Assembly: GCA_041674705.1 (NCBI GenBank)
Contig: JBAYVF010000004.1
Location: 48,691-112,690, forward strand
Origin: Aquincolibacterium sp041674705
Lineage (GTDB): Bacteria; Omnitrophota; Omnitrophia; Omnitrophales; Aquincolibacteriaceae
Reading direction: 5' to 3'
DNA length: 64,000 nt
Part shown: positions 45,605-54,358 of the stretch, in pieces
Position numbering within the stretch: the first letter of the stretch is position 1
How the letters are laid out: every line of letters begins with the position of its first letter
Program-made: the position numbers and the translations under genes
Notes under the pieces: model-generated
Database searches by the model: none
What the model was told of the DNA's origin: nothing
Seen by the model: the letters and a program-made list of their open reading frames with translations, nothing else

Positions 45605-46744
45605 TTAGTTATTTCTTCCCAGAAAGTTGCAAACTTCCTTCGCGGCTCGCGCGCTTGCGCCTTTTTCTCCAAGTTTCTCTCTCACCTGACGGAACTCCTC
45701 TTTCATCTTCTGCTGCAATTCCGGGGTTTGGAGAAAGAACTTGGCTTCATGGGCAAGCGTTTCGGGGTGGGCGTCTTGCTGAATGAATTCAGGGACAACC
45801 TTGTCGTCGGCGAGGAGATTGACGAGTCCGAGGTAGGGGACTTTAATGAGGTGTTTGCCGAGAAGGTAGGTTGACCAGCTCGCTTTATAGAGAAGAAAGA
45901 AAGGCGTTCCGATGAGCGCTGTTTCAAGCGTTGCGGTGCCGGAAGCCACATAGGCAAAGTCCATGGCCTTCACAAGCTCATAAAAAGGAACAGCAGGACA
46001 AGTCACCTTCACGCCGGATGCCGCGACGATTTCATCATACACAACCGACGGCACATTGGCAGATTTTGAAAGAAAAAAAGCGGTTTCCGGAAGATCTTTT
46101 TGAAGATAAGCCGCGGCCCGGAGCATGATGGGGAGAATGCGTTTGACCTCTTTTTCCCGTGAACCTGAAAAAAGGCCAATCGCTTTTTGTTTCGGAGTGA
46201 TCCCGATCTTGGCACGTAGTATCGCGGCTTCCGGAAGCTCCGGGATCGCGTCGAGCAGGGGATGGCCGACGAATTTGACCGCCACGCCTTCCTCTTCGTA
46301 AAAATCCTTCTCAAATGGCAGGATCACGAGCATTTCCTGAATGTGCTTGCGCACGATATGGATCCGGCGTTTTCCCCAGGCCCAGAGCTGCGGGGAGATG
46401 TAATAAAGGACGGGGGCGGCCTTCGGGAGCTTTTTCGCGAGACGAAGGTTGAAGGCCGGAGAGTCGATCAGAATAATGGCATCTGGCTTTTCTCTTCGGA
46501 TATTAGCGAGCGTTTCGTTGAAGATCTTCAGGTATTTGAAATAATTCCGGAGCACGTCGCCCAGGCCCAGCGCAGAGATCTTTGTCATATCGTGAAAAAC
46601 CTGCATCCCAGCGGCTTGCATCTTGGCGCCGCCGACACCACAGAACTGAGTCCCGGGCATGAGCCTTTGGATTTCGGAAATAAGATGAGCGCCGTGGAGA
46701 TCGCCCGAGGCTTCGCAGGCCACTAGAAAAATTTTATGGGTCAT
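45605..46744 (-). CDS. lpxB: Lipid-A-disaccharide synthase
   Basis: 379 residues, GT19 glycosyltransferase joining lipid X and UDP-diacyl-GlcN to the lipid A disaccharide. Seen: MTHKIFLVACEASGDLHGAH at the N-terminus, FCGVGGAKMQAAGM, IDSPAFNLRLAKKLP, YYISPQLWAWGKRRI, FVGHPLLD and AYVASGTATLETALIGTPFF. The ATG at 46744 is chosen because the family starts with that strand; an in-frame upstream start would add residues encoded in a repeat. Together with lpxC/fabZ, lpxA and lpxI it continues the lipid A pathway. Shares its strand with the Gfo/Idh gene upstream. Confidence 0.96.
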   Translation of the reverse strand: MTHKIFLVACEASGDLHGAHLISEIQRLMPGTQFCGVGGAKMQAAGMQVFHDMTKISALGLGDVLRNYFKYLKIFNETLANIRREKPDAIILIDSPAFNLRLAKKLPKAAPVLYYISPQLWAWGKRRIHIVRKHIQEMLVILPFEKDFYEEEGVAVKFVGHPLLDAIPELPEAAILRAKIGITPKQKAIGLFSGSREKEVKRILPIMLRAAAYLQKDLPETAFFLSKSANVPSVVYDEIVAASGVKVTCPAVPFYELVKAMDFAYVASGTATLETALIGTPFFLLYKASWSTYLLGKHLIKVPYLGLVNLLADDKVVPEFIQQDAHPETLAHEAKFFLQTPELQQKMKEEFRQVREKLGEKGASARAAKEVCNFLGRNN

Positions 46745-46747
46745 AAA

Positions 46748-46870
46748 ATTTTTAAATAACCAATAACCAAGAGACAAATCCCAAGCAAATTCAAAGAACC
46801 AATCTCCCAATCACGAATTTGGTTATTGAGTTTTGGTTCTTGTTTGGTCATTGGATCTTGGAATTTGGAG
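46748..46870. repeat. Iterated-arm hairpin, CCAAGAACCAAT family, copy 1
   Basis: Words AATAACCAATAACCAAGAGA, CAAATTCAAAGAACCAATCT form one arm; TTTGGTTATTGAGTTTTGGT and CTTGTTTGGTCATTGGATCT form the other. It separates lpxB from the Gfo/Idh gene and encodes that gene's last residues and stop on the - strand. A second copy lies at 54208-54342. Confidence 0.88.
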
Positions 46871-47834
46871 ATTGAAGCGAAGCGCTGGGTTTAGGGTGGT
46901 TTTTCTGGATGACTTCGGCGATCTTGAGGGCGATCGCGAGGGCGTTGCGGGCCGCGACATCGGGTTTTCCGATGCTTGTCCCAGTGCTGATCCCGTTCAG
47001 GAAGGATTTCAGCTCTTCCTTGAGAGGCTCGGCCTTTTCGATCGAGATGTCTTCCTGGAGGACCTCGTTCCCGGTCTTGCGGATGATCTTGCCGGTCTGA
47101 GCGCCGTAATCCAGGGAAATATAGGCGTCTTCCTGGAAGATGCGGATCTTACGCTGTTTTTCGAAAGTAAGCCGCGACGCGGTGATGTTCGCGATCGTTC
47201 CGTTCTTGAATTTGAGGCGGACATTCGCGATATCTTCAAAAGGGGTCAGGACATTCACTCCGATCGCGTCGAAATGTTCGAAGGGGGAGTCCACGAGCCC
47301 CAACACAATATCAAGATCATGGATCATCAGGTCCAGCACGACGCCGCAGTCGTTGATCCTTCCCGTGAAGGGTCCGAGGCGGTGGATCTCGAGGAACCGG
47401 ATATTTTTTGCGATCTCCCGGACGCGTTTGAAAGCGGGATTGTGGCGTTCGATGTGACCGACCTGGAGGGTGCAGGAATGCTTCCGGGAAAGTTTGATCA
47501 GTTCATCCGCTTCGCGGAGCCGCAGCGTAATGGGTTTTTCGACCAGGACGTGGATGCCGGCTTTTAGGAACTCTTTGGCGACCGCGTAATGAGTCGAGGT
47601 GGGGGTGGCGATACTCACGGCATCGACTTTTCCGATGAGATCCCGGAAATCCTTGTAATAGACGGTTCCGAGCTCTTTGGCCTTGTCCTCCTTGGCAGGA
47701 TCCAGGTCCGAGATCCCGACCAATTCCGCCTCAGAGAGGTCGCGATAGATCCTGGCATGTTCCTTGCCCAGGTGTCCTACGCCAACCACGCCAACTTTAA
47801 GAGGTTTTGTCACTTTAAATCCTTCAGGCTGCAT
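46848..47834 (-). CDS. Gfo/Idh/MocA oxidoreductase, GnnA-like
   Basis: 328 residues. The N-terminal Rossmann motif VGVVGVGHLGKEHARIYRDL and the VLVEKPITL (EKP) segment are diagnostic of the Gfo/Idh/MocA family; GHIERHNPAFKRV and DLMIHDLDIVLGLV follow as in sugar dehydrogenases next to lipid A genes. Such a neighbour of lpxB could be GnnA, which oxidises UDP-GlcNAc at C3 for amide-linked lipid A, but the partner aminotransferase GnnB is not in the window. The last residues (SLQSPNSKIQ) are encoded by an iterated repeat that also supplies the stop. Divergent from msbA. Confidence 0.85.
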   Translation of the reverse strand: MQPEGFKVTKPLKVGVVGVGHLGKEHARIYRDLSEAELVGISDLDPAKEDKAKELGTVYYKDFRDLIGKVDAVSIATPTSTHYAVAKEFLKAGIHVLVEKPITLRLREADELIKLSRKHSCTLQVGHIERHNPAFKRVREIAKNIRFLEIHRLGPFTGRINDCGVVLDLMIHDLDIVLGLVDSPFEHFDAIGVNVLTPFEDIANVRLKFKNGTIANITASRLTFEKQRKIRIFQEDAYISLDYGAQTGKIIRKTGNEVLQEDISIEKAEPLKEELKSFLNGISTGTSIGKPDVAARNALAIALKIAEVIQKNHPKPSASLQSPNSKIQ

Positions 47835-47879
47835 GAGTTATCGAGAGGAAAACGATGTTCAGAAGCTTAAATCATAACC

Positions 47880-47908
47880 TTGAGCAGTGTCAACGGATAT
47901 GTTACAGT
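47880..47908 (+). promoter_or_regulatory. Candidate promoter for msbA-type gene
   Basis: TTGAGC (47880-47885), 17 nt, TACAGT (47903-47908), followed by an iterated hairpin and then the gene. Confidence 0.45.
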
Positions 47909-47929
47909 GTGGCCTCAAACCGTACAGCG

Positions 47930-47997
47930 TTTCGCGTACGGAGTACGGCGAAGGGTATTCCCTAATACGCCGTACGCCTTACTCCTTACTCGGAGAT
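47930..47997. repeat. Iterated-arm hairpin, CGTACGGAGTACGGCG family
   Basis: Left arm TTTCGCGTACGGAGTACGGC then GAAGGGTA; right arm TACGCCGTACGCCTTACTCC then TTACTC. It ends 5 nt before the msbA ATG region, so it lies in the leader RNA. Confidence 0.8.
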
Positions 47998-48002
47998 TTT
48001 TC

Positions 48003-49766
48003 ATGGACATCTATAAACGACTACTGGGTTATGTAAAGCCGTACCGCGGGCGTCTTGCCATCGCTTTTCTGTGCATGCTCGCGTTTTCGATGGCCAACGC
48101 TCTTGTCTCGGTCGCGCTCTATGTGATCACAAAAGGGTTCTTTCAGAAGAGCCAGGTTGTCGTGGATAAAATTCCTTTTCTCTCCAAGTATTTCCCGCAA
48201 CTGACCTCCGTCGCTTTGCCCATGATCTGGATCCCCGTTATTCTGATCGGTGTGTTTGCTTTGCGCGGTTTTTTTGATTATATATCGAACTACAATATGG
48301 CCAATGTGGGGATCCTTGTGGTTCGCAAGGTCCGGGACGATCTTTATCGCCACCTGGTCTATCTTTCCCATGATTTTTATGCGAAGGGCCGTACCGGAGA
48401 TTTTCTTTCTCGCATCACGAACGATGTCGGTCAGATCCAGGGCGCGGTCACGGACGTGATCACCGACCTTATCAAGCAACCTTTGGTCATTCTTTTCAAC
48501 ATCCCCTTTATTTTTATTTGGGGCGGGAAATTTGCGCTTATTGCAATCGTGATCTTTCCGCTTGTGGCGATTCCGATCGTGCTTTTGGGTAAGCAGCTTC
48601 GCAAGCTGACGAAGAAGATGCAGGAGCGAACCGGGGACATCACCTCCTTTATCGGTGAGACTCTGTCCGGGGCCCATATTGTGAAGTCCTTCACCAGCGA
48701 AGAAAGAGAGATCCGTCGTTTTGAAGAGATCAATAATAGCGTTTTCAATTATTTTAGAAAGACTATCAAGATTACGATCATCCAGCGGCCTCTGATCGAG
48801 GTGATCGGCGCGATCGGCGCTGCGTTCGCGGTATGGTATGGAATGCAGTACCTGTCACCGGAGCGTTTTGCGGCTTTTTTTATTTCGCTTTATATTTGTT
48901 ACGAACCTCTCAAAAAAATCAGCAGGGTGAATAGCACGATCCAGCAGTCGATCGCCTCCGGCCAGCGCATCTTCGAAGTGCTGGATTCCAAACCCACGAT
49001 CCATAACAAACCCGGCGCCCACGTCTTTTCGGAGCCGGTCCATGAGATCAGCTATGAACACGTGGGTTTCTATTATGAATTCGATAAATGGGTGCTCAAG
49101 GATATTGAGATCAAGGCCAAGCACAATGAAGTGATCGCCTTTGTGGGCGCAAGCGGTTCGGGAAAGACCACGCTCGTGAGTTTACTTCTTCGCTTTTATG
49201 ATCCCGTGGAAGGTGCGATCAAGATCAATGGCAAGGATATCCGGGATCTGTCGCTGAATTCTTTGCGAGGTTTGATCGGGATCGTGTCGCAGGAGACCGT
49301 GCTTTTTAATTGTACGATCCGGGAGAATATCGCCTATGGGCGTCCGGATGCGAGCCTGGAAGATGTCAAACGAGCGGCCGGGATCGCGTACGCTGATCAT
49401 TTCATCGAAGCCCTTCCGAAAGGTTACGACACTCCGCTCGGGGACCGGGGGCTCAAGCTTTCCGGCGGCGAGCGCCAGCGCATTGCGATCGCCCGCGCGC
49501 TTCTCAAAGATCCGCCGATCCTGATCCTCGATGAAGCGACTTCACACCTCGACACGCAAAGCGAAAAAGAAGTCCAGGGCGCTTTGGAAAATCTCATGAA
49601 AGCCCGCACCGTGCTTGTGATCGCTCATCGCCTTTCCACCATCCAGAAAGCGGACCGTATCCTCGTGATGGATAAAGGCAAGATCGTCCAGCAGGGAACG
49701 AATGAGTTTCTTCTGCGATTGGGCGGGATGTACAAAAAACTCTACGACCTGCAGTTCAATCTTTAA
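48003..49766 (+). CDS. msbA: Lipid A flippase-type ABC exporter (MsbA family)
   Basis: 587 residues, half-transporter with a six-helix membrane domain (about 1-330) and a C-terminal ATPase. The start DIYKRLLGYVKPYRGRLAIA is chosen at ATG 48003; an upstream in-frame start would be repeat-encoded. ATPase motifs: Walker A GASGSGKTT near 381, Q-loop SQETVLFN, signature LSGGERQR, Walker B ILILDEATSHLD, H-loop AHRLST. Position beside lpxB supports export of lipid A core, though other MsbA-like lipid exporters cannot be excluded. Membrane-facing ends are typical for the family. Confidence 0.9.
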   Translation: MDIYKRLLGYVKPYRGRLAIAFLCMLAFSMANALVSVALYVITKGFFQKSQVVVDKIPFLSKYFPQLTSVALPMIWIPVILIGVFALRGFFDYISNYNMANVGILVVRKVRDDLYRHLVYLSHDFYAKGRTGDFLSRITNDVGQIQGAVTDVITDLIKQPLVILFNIPFIFIWGGKFALIAIVIFPLVAIPIVLLGKQLRKLTKKMQERTGDITSFIGETLSGAHIVKSFTSEEREIRRFEEINNSVFNYFRKTIKITIIQRPLIEVIGAIGAAFAVWYGMQYLSPERFAAFFISLYICYEPLKKISRVNSTIQQSIASGQRIFEVLDSKPTIHNKPGAHVFSEPVHEISYEHVGFYYEFDKWVLKDIEIKAKHNEVIAFVGASGSGKTTLVSLLLRFYDPVEGAIKINGKDIRDLSLNSLRGLIGIVSQETVLFNCTIRENIAYGRPDASLEDVKRAAGIAYADHFIEALPKGYDTPLGDRGLKLSGGERQRIAIARALLKDPPILILDEATSHLDTQSEKEVQGALENLMKARTVLVIAHRLSTIQKADRILVMDKGKIVQQGTNEFLLRLGGMYKKLYDLQFNL

Positions 49767-49779
49767 TCAGGCTTTAGTC

Positions 49780-49810
49780 AGCAGACCACAGATCGCAGAC
49801 AACAGACTGG
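49780..49810. repeat. CAGACCACAGATC half-hairpin after msbA
   Basis: AGCAGACCACAGATCGCAGA then CAACAGACTGG resembles one arm of the AGACC-word hairpins (valS insertion, 4142-4170). Confidence 0.5.
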
Positions 49811-49859
49811 AAGCGGTTGCGCCAGTCCCGGCAAGCTTAATGTGTTTAGAATATCCAAT

Positions 49860-49909
49860 AAAAAAGCCCCCGTGCTTTCTTGCAAAAGCAAGAACGGGGG
49901 CTTTTTTGC
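49860..49909. terminator. Bidirectional terminator between convergent genes
   Basis: A-run, GCCCCCGT, inner CTTGC-AAAA-GCAAG hairpin, ACGGGGGC, T6. A-run and T-run on opposite sides let it serve both msbA (+) and the secreted protein gene (-). Confidence 0.92.
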
Positions 49910-49935
49910 TTTAGTTCGTGGTTATTATAGCCTGA

Positions 49936-50364
49936 CTAGAACTTGAAGAGTTTGATCTTGGCGGCGTCGCCGGAACCTTTTTCGGCTTGTTCAATCTCGT
50001 AACTGTCATCTTTCGCGTAGCCGAGGGACGCGACCTTTTTAACGCCTTTAATGGTGTTATCGACGACCTTTTCCCCGGCCTGTTGCGTTCCGTCCAGGGT
50101 TCCAACGACGGGCTTTTCGCTCATGGTGCCGTGGGCCGTATCTCCGAGGGTGTCCTTGACGTTGTCATAGGTTACTTCTTTGATCCCCGTCGCAAAATTC
50201 TTCGCCGGATGGCGTTTTTCTTGGGCTTGTGTATCTTGATCCATCGCTTTTTGGACCTTTTCCTGCGCGCGAGCCTCTTGATCATACTGGTCCGGTTTTC
50301 GCGCCATGCCGACATTTGCCAGGGCAATGACAAGAACAAGGATAACGAGAATTCTCTTTTCCAT
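49936..50364 (-). CDS. Small secreted protein of unknown function
   Basis: 142 residues, unrecognised. Signal peptide EKRILVILVLVIALANVGMA then RKPDQ; the mature part is charged and probably disordered, rich in Lys, Gln, Glu and Asp (QYDQEARAQEKVQKAMDQDT), ending KIKLFKF. The motif GTMSEKPVVGTLDGTQQAGE recalls nothing specific. It converges with msbA on a shared terminator and stands alone otherwise. Translation of the mature region is consistent in codon use with neighbours, which favours a real gene. Confidence 0.7.
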   Translation of the reverse strand: MEKRILVILVLVIALANVGMARKPDQYDQEARAQEKVQKAMDQDTQAQEKRHPAKNFATGIKEVTYDNVKDTLGDTAHGTMSEKPVVGTLDGTQQAGEKVVDNTIKGVKKVASLGYAKDDSYEIEQAEKGSGDAAKIKLFKF

Positions 50365-50451
50365 TTAGGGACCCCTTAGTTAGCTTATTTAGGAGAGCAA
50401 ACAGGAATAGTATACATAAACGGGTTTTAAAGTAAATCCAAATGGAAAACG

Positions 50452-50516
50452 GGACTCGTACCTCGGGACTCGTTTTGGTTCCTCGTTTTTACGAGTCCCT
50501 AGTCCCGAGTCCCGGC
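50452..50516. repeat. Iterated-arm hairpin, GGGACTCG family, copy 3
   Basis: GGGACTCGTACCTCGGGACT, CGTTTTGGTTCCTCG loop region, and ACGAGTCCCTAGTCCCGAGT then CCCGG. Lies upstream of the hom promoter. Confidence 0.88.
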
Positions 50517-50541
50517 TCTTCGGTTGGCGCCGAAGGGCTGT

Positions 50542-50570
50542 TTGATTTTTGCTTTGAGGTAAGTTATACT
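50542..50570 (+). promoter_or_regulatory. Sigma70-type promoter for hom-thrC operon
   Basis: TTGATT (50542-50547), 17 nt, TATACT (50565-50570). About 50 nt of leader precede the hom ATG. Confidence 0.65.
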
Positions 50571-50628
50571 GCGCTGCCTTCGTTAAGGTTTGTCATCACT
50601 GAACTTAGGACATTTACTCAGGAGAAAT

Positions 50629-51924
50629 ATGAAAAAGATCAGAATCGGACTTCTCGGGTTGGGACAGATCGGTACCGGACTCTATGAGATCCTTACGGCG
50701 AAGAAAGCTCTATTCGCCCGTCAGCTCGGGGTGTCTTTTGAGCTCGCGCGGATCGCAGAAAAGTATCCCCAGCGGAATAAGAAGATTCGTCCTACGAAAC
50801 ACCTCATGACGAAAGACGCTTTCGCGGTAGTGCGGGATCCATCCATTGACGTCGTGGTCGAGCTGATTGGCGGTACGACGGTCGCCCGTCAACTCATCAA
50901 GGAAGCCCTCAGGAATGGCAAGCATGTGGTGACCGCGAACAAGGCTCTTTTGGCCGAGCATGGCGATGAGATCTTTGAACTCGCGCACCGGATGAAACGC
51001 TGGCTTTGTTTTGAAGCGAGTGTGGGCGGCGGCATTCCGTGCATCAAGGCGCTTCGCGAAGGTCTTGTGTCCAACCGGATCGATTCGGTTCACGCCATTA
51101 TCAACGGGACCACGAATTATATTTTGACCCAGATGACCGCCAAAGGTATGAGCTTCGCGGAAGCCTTGGCCGGCGCGCAAAAGTTGGGGTTTGCCGAGGC
51201 GAATCCTTTTCTGGATGTGAGTGGCCACGATGCCGCGCACAAGCTGGCGATCCTCGCGCGTTTCGCGTTCGGCGGGAAAGTGAAGTTCAAGGACATCTAC
51301 TGCGAAGGGATCACCGAGATCTCAAGCGATGACATCGCCTTTGCCAAGGAATTCGGGTACACGATCAAACTTCTCGCGATCGCCAAGCGATCCGGGGCGG
51401 GGATGGAAGCGCGCGTTCAGCCGACGCTTTTGCCGAACTCGCATATTCTCGCCAATGTGAATGGATCGTTCAACGCGATCCTGATGCGCGGCGACGAGGT
51501 GGGCGATGTGCTCTTTTACGGCCGCGGGGCGGGACCGCATCCGACCGCAAGCGCCGTGATCGCGGATCTGGTGGATATCGCCAAAGCCGGAGCCGCAGGG
51601 CCCGTCGAAGACCGGTTCATTGTCCGGGCGCTCGGGAAAACGATTCCGGTGAAAAGCATTTTTTCGATCCTGTCGCGTTACTACTTGAGGTTCTATGTAA
51701 TCGATGAGCCCAGTGTGCTCGCGAATATCTCGAAGATCCTCGGGAAATACAAGATCAGCATCTCGGATGTGATGCAGCGCGAGCGCAGCGCCGGTCGCGC
51801 GGTGCCGCTTATCCTTTTAACGCATCATACGCACGAAAAAAATCTCCGGGCCGCCGTTCGCGAGATCGATCGTATGTCTTGCATCAAAGGAAGGACTCAG
51901 GTCATCCGGATGGAAGAGGCTTAA
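50629..51924 (+). CDS. hom: Homoserine dehydrogenase
   Basis: 431 residues. Reduces aspartate semialdehyde to homoserine. The NAD(P) Rossmann motif IRIGLLGLGQIGTGLYEI, VVVELIGGTTVARQL, GKHVVTANKALLAEHG, SVGGGIPCIKALREGL and GTTNYILTQM are diagnostic; a C-terminal ACT domain (about 355-431) gives feedback control. ATG 50629 follows CAGGAG. First gene of an aspartate-family operon hom-thrC-apgM-lysC. Confidence 0.96.
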   Translation: MKKIRIGLLGLGQIGTGLYEILTAKKALFARQLGVSFELARIAEKYPQRNKKIRPTKHLMTKDAFAVVRDPSIDVVVELIGGTTVARQLIKEALRNGKHVVTANKALLAEHGDEIFELAHRMKRWLCFEASVGGGIPCIKALREGLVSNRIDSVHAIINGTTNYILTQMTAKGMSFAEALAGAQKLGFAEANPFLDVSGHDAAHKLAILARFAFGGKVKFKDIYCEGITEISSDDIAFAKEFGYTIKLLAIAKRSGAGMEARVQPTLLPNSHILANVNGSFNAILMRGDEVGDVLFYGRGAGPHPTASAVIADLVDIAKAGAAGPVEDRFIVRALGKTIPVKSIFSILSRYYLRFYVIDEPSVLANISKILGKYKISISDVMQRERSAGRAVPLILLTHHTHEKNLRAAVREIDRMSCIKGRTQVIRMEEA

Positions 51925-51929
51925 GCGCT

Positions 51930-53000
51930 ATGGGGAAATACGCCGTCAAAAAGATCGGGATCATTGAACGTTACCAGGAATATCTCCCGGTCACGGACAA
52001 AACCCCGATCATTTCGCTCAATGAAGGCAACACGTCGCTTATTCTCGCGGAAGCTTTGCCTAAAGAGCTCGGCCTGAAGAATGTCCGGATCTATTACAAA
52101 TTCGAAGGCCTGAACCCGACGGGTTCTTTCAAGGATCGCGGGATGACCATGGCGATCACAAAAGCTGTGGAAGCGGGTTCGAAGGCCGTGATGTGCGCTT
52201 CGACCGGCAATACCTCCGCCTCTGCCGCGGCTTACGCGGCCCGGTGCGGGTTGAAATGTTTCGTGTTGATCCCGGAAGGGAAGATCGCCAAGGGGAAGCT
52301 TTTGCAGGCGTATCGCTACGGCGCGAAGGTAATCATGATCGAAGGAAATTTTGACAAGGCTCTGGAGCTGGTGAAAGAGATCACCCAGGAAGGCAAGATC
52401 ACGCTTGTGAATTCCATCAATCCTTATCGTATCGAAGGCCAGAAGACGGCGGCGTTCGAGATCGTCGATGATCTGGGGGATGCGCCGGAATATCACGCGC
52501 TTCCGGTCGGGAATGCGGGCAATATCACCGCTTACTGGAAAGGCTACAAGGAATATAAAAAGGCGGGGAAGTCCGAGATCCTGCCGAAGATGCTTGGGTT
52601 CCAGGCCGCGGGTTCGGCGCCGATCGTGCTGGGGCATCCGGTGGAAAAACCGGAGACTCTCGCGACCGCGATCCGCATCGGGAATCCCGCGAGCTGGCAG
52701 GGCGCGGTTACCGCGCGTGATGAATCGGGCGGGCTGATCGATAGTGTGACGGACGAAGAGATCACGAAGGCTTACCGTTTTATCGCGGAGCGCGAAGGCG
52801 TTTTCGCGGAACCGGCGAGTTGCGCGCCGGTGGCGGGGGTGATCCATCTCGCCCAAAAAGGATATTTTAAGGAAGGTTCCCGTATTGTGATCACGCTCAC
52901 GGGGGCGGGCTTGAAAGATCCCGATTTCGCGCTTAGCTTTGAAGATCCGGTCATTAAAGTCAAATCCACGCTTGATGCCGTCAAGGAGGTTATCCGATGA
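51930..53000 (+). CDS. thrC: Threonine synthase
   Basis: 356 residues, the short thrC type. PLP enzyme converting phosphohomoserine to threonine. LNEGNTSLI, the PLP-Lys motif NPTGSFKDRGMTMAITKAVE, ASTGNTSASAAAYAARCGLK and the glycine-rich PVGNAGNITAYWKGYKEY are conserved. ATG 51930 is 5 nt after the hom stop; an upstream in-frame start overlaps hom. Its stop overlaps the next gene by 4 nt. Confidence 0.96.
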   Translation: MGKYAVKKIGIIERYQEYLPVTDKTPIISLNEGNTSLILAEALPKELGLKNVRIYYKFEGLNPTGSFKDRGMTMAITKAVEAGSKAVMCASTGNTSASAAAYAARCGLKCFVLIPEGKIAKGKLLQAYRYGAKVIMIEGNFDKALELVKEITQEGKITLVNSINPYRIEGQKTAAFEIVDDLGDAPEYHALPVGNAGNITAYWKGYKEYKKAGKSEILPKMLGFQAAGSAPIVLGHPVEKPETLATAIRIGNPASWQGAVTARDESGGLIDSVTDEEITKAYRFIAEREGVFAEPASCAPVAGVIHLAQKGYFKEGSRIVITLTGAGLKDPDFALSFEDPVIKVKSTLDAVKEVIR

Positions 53001-54202
53001 AGTCCATTGTTGTGGTGCTTGCAGGCGCTGCGGATCATCCGACCGAAGAGCTTGGCGGAAAAACTCCTTTGGAAGCGGCCAAAGTTCCGAACCTGAATTT
53101 TTTCGCGAAAAACGGCAAAGTAGGAACTGCGAAACTTGTGTCCGATCGTTTGCCGCTTTCCGCGGACGTGAGCCTGTTTAATCTTTTAGGCTATGACGCG
53201 TCAAAACTTTATACAGGCCGCGGGCCGCTTGAGGCCGCCGACAAGGAATTGACACTTGATGACAAAGAAGTCGCGTTCTGCATGAATTTCATCACCGAGG
53301 CCGCCGGGATGCTGGCCGATCCGACCGCCGGGGCTCTCAGCACCAAAGAGGCGAAGGCGCTGGTCAATTTTTTAAATAAAAAAGTAGCGAACGATTTTGT
53401 CCGGTTTTTTTCCGGTTCCGGGCACCGGCATATTGCGGTCATCAAGGACGCGAATGGATTTGAAGCCTTGTCCGCGAAGACCCAGCCGCCGGAGAGTGTG
53501 ATCGGCGAAAAGATCGAAGATGTGTTGCCCAAAGGTCCGGGTGAGGAAATGATGCGGAAATTGATGTATGACGCCCGGCTTCTTTTGCAGGACCATGAGA
53601 TCAATCAGGTGCGCGTGGATCTCGGTGAAAATCCGGCGAACATGATCTGGCTTTGGGGACAGGGAAAGAAACCCGTGCTCAAGCCTTTCCGCGAATGCTT
53701 TGACGTCTCCGGCGGCGCGATGGTCGCGGCGCGTGAATATGCCAAGGGTATGGGGCGTGTGGTGGGGCTTACGGTTATGGAGGTCAAGGCGGAAGGTGAG
53801 GAACCTTCGGCTTTTTATGACAAGATCTCCAAGGTGGCGATCGACGCGCTGGAAGAAAAAGATTTTGTGTGCCTGTATCTTCATACTCCCGAAGAAGCGG
53901 CGCGGACCGGTGAGGTGAAACATAAGATCTCGGCGATCGAAGGGATCGATTTTTTTGTGCTTTCGAAGATACGTAAATATCTGGATCGTTCCAAGGATTC
54001 GCGGCTGCTGGTCACGCCGGGGCATGCGACACTTTGGAAAATGAAAGAGATCGTTCGTGACAGCGTTCCGTTCACCGTGGTCGGCAAGAATATCATGGCC
54101 GACGAGATCGAGCGGTTTTCGGAGATCGCGGCCAAGACTTCAGAATTGAAATTCAACAAAACCACGGAACTGATGCCTTTTTTCATGACCAAGGGGTCAT
54201 GA
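52997..54202 (+). CDS. ApgM-family phosphoglycerate mutase, proposed homoserine kinase
   Basis: 401 residues of the archaeal-type, cofactor-independent phosphoglycerate mutase family (alkaline-phosphatase superfamily): SIVVVLAGAADHPTEELGGK, PLSADVSLFNLLGYD, YTGRGPLEAA, SGSGHRHIAVI and LLVTPGHATLWKMKE. In threonine operons lacking thrB, members of this family (TIGR02535-like) have been proposed to act as homoserine kinase. Here it is translationally coupled to thrC (4-nt overlap), with hom just upstream and lysC downstream, and no thrB is present, which supports that role. The first motif has Ala-Ala-Asp where the family often has Gly-Met/Ala-Asp. Confidence 0.85.
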   Translation: MKSIVVVLAGAADHPTEELGGKTPLEAAKVPNLNFFAKNGKVGTAKLVSDRLPLSADVSLFNLLGYDASKLYTGRGPLEAADKELTLDDKEVAFCMNFITEAAGMLADPTAGALSTKEAKALVNFLNKKVANDFVRFFSGSGHRHIAVIKDANGFEALSAKTQPPESVIGEKIEDVLPKGPGEEMMRKLMYDARLLLQDHEINQVRVDLGENPANMIWLWGQGKKPVLKPFRECFDVSGGAMVAAREYAKGMGRVVGLTVMEVKAEGEEPSAFYDKISKVAIDALEEKDFVCLYLHTPEEAARTGEVKHKISAIEGIDFFVLSKIRKYLDRSKDSRLLVTPGHATLWKMKEIVRDSVPFTVVGKNIMADEIERFSEIAAKTSELKFNKTTELMPFFMTKGS

Positions 54203-54207
54203 AAAAA

Positions 54208-54342
54208 TAACCAATTTCCAAGAAACAATTACCAAGGAAATTCCAAGGTCCAAATCTCAAGATCCAATAAGAAACAAAGCTTTTTGGTTATTGGGTATTG
54301 AAATTTGTTTGGTTCTTGTATCTTGGTGTTTGGAATTTTCTA
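54208..54342. repeat. Iterated-arm hairpin, CCAAGAACCAAT family, copy 2
   Basis: AACCAATTTCCAAGAAACAA, TTACCAAGGAAATTCCAAGG form one arm; TTTTTGGTTATTGGGTATTG and TTTGGTTCTTGTATCTTGGT then GTTTGGAATTTTC the other. Fills the apgM-lysC gap up to the lysC SD. Confidence 0.9.
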
Positions 54343-54358
54343 AAGGGAGCTTTTAAAA

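Noticed and set aside
46833..47567. 244-codon + strand frame
   Set aside because: Antisense to the Gfo/Idh gene; the oxidoreductase motifs on the - strand are unambiguous.
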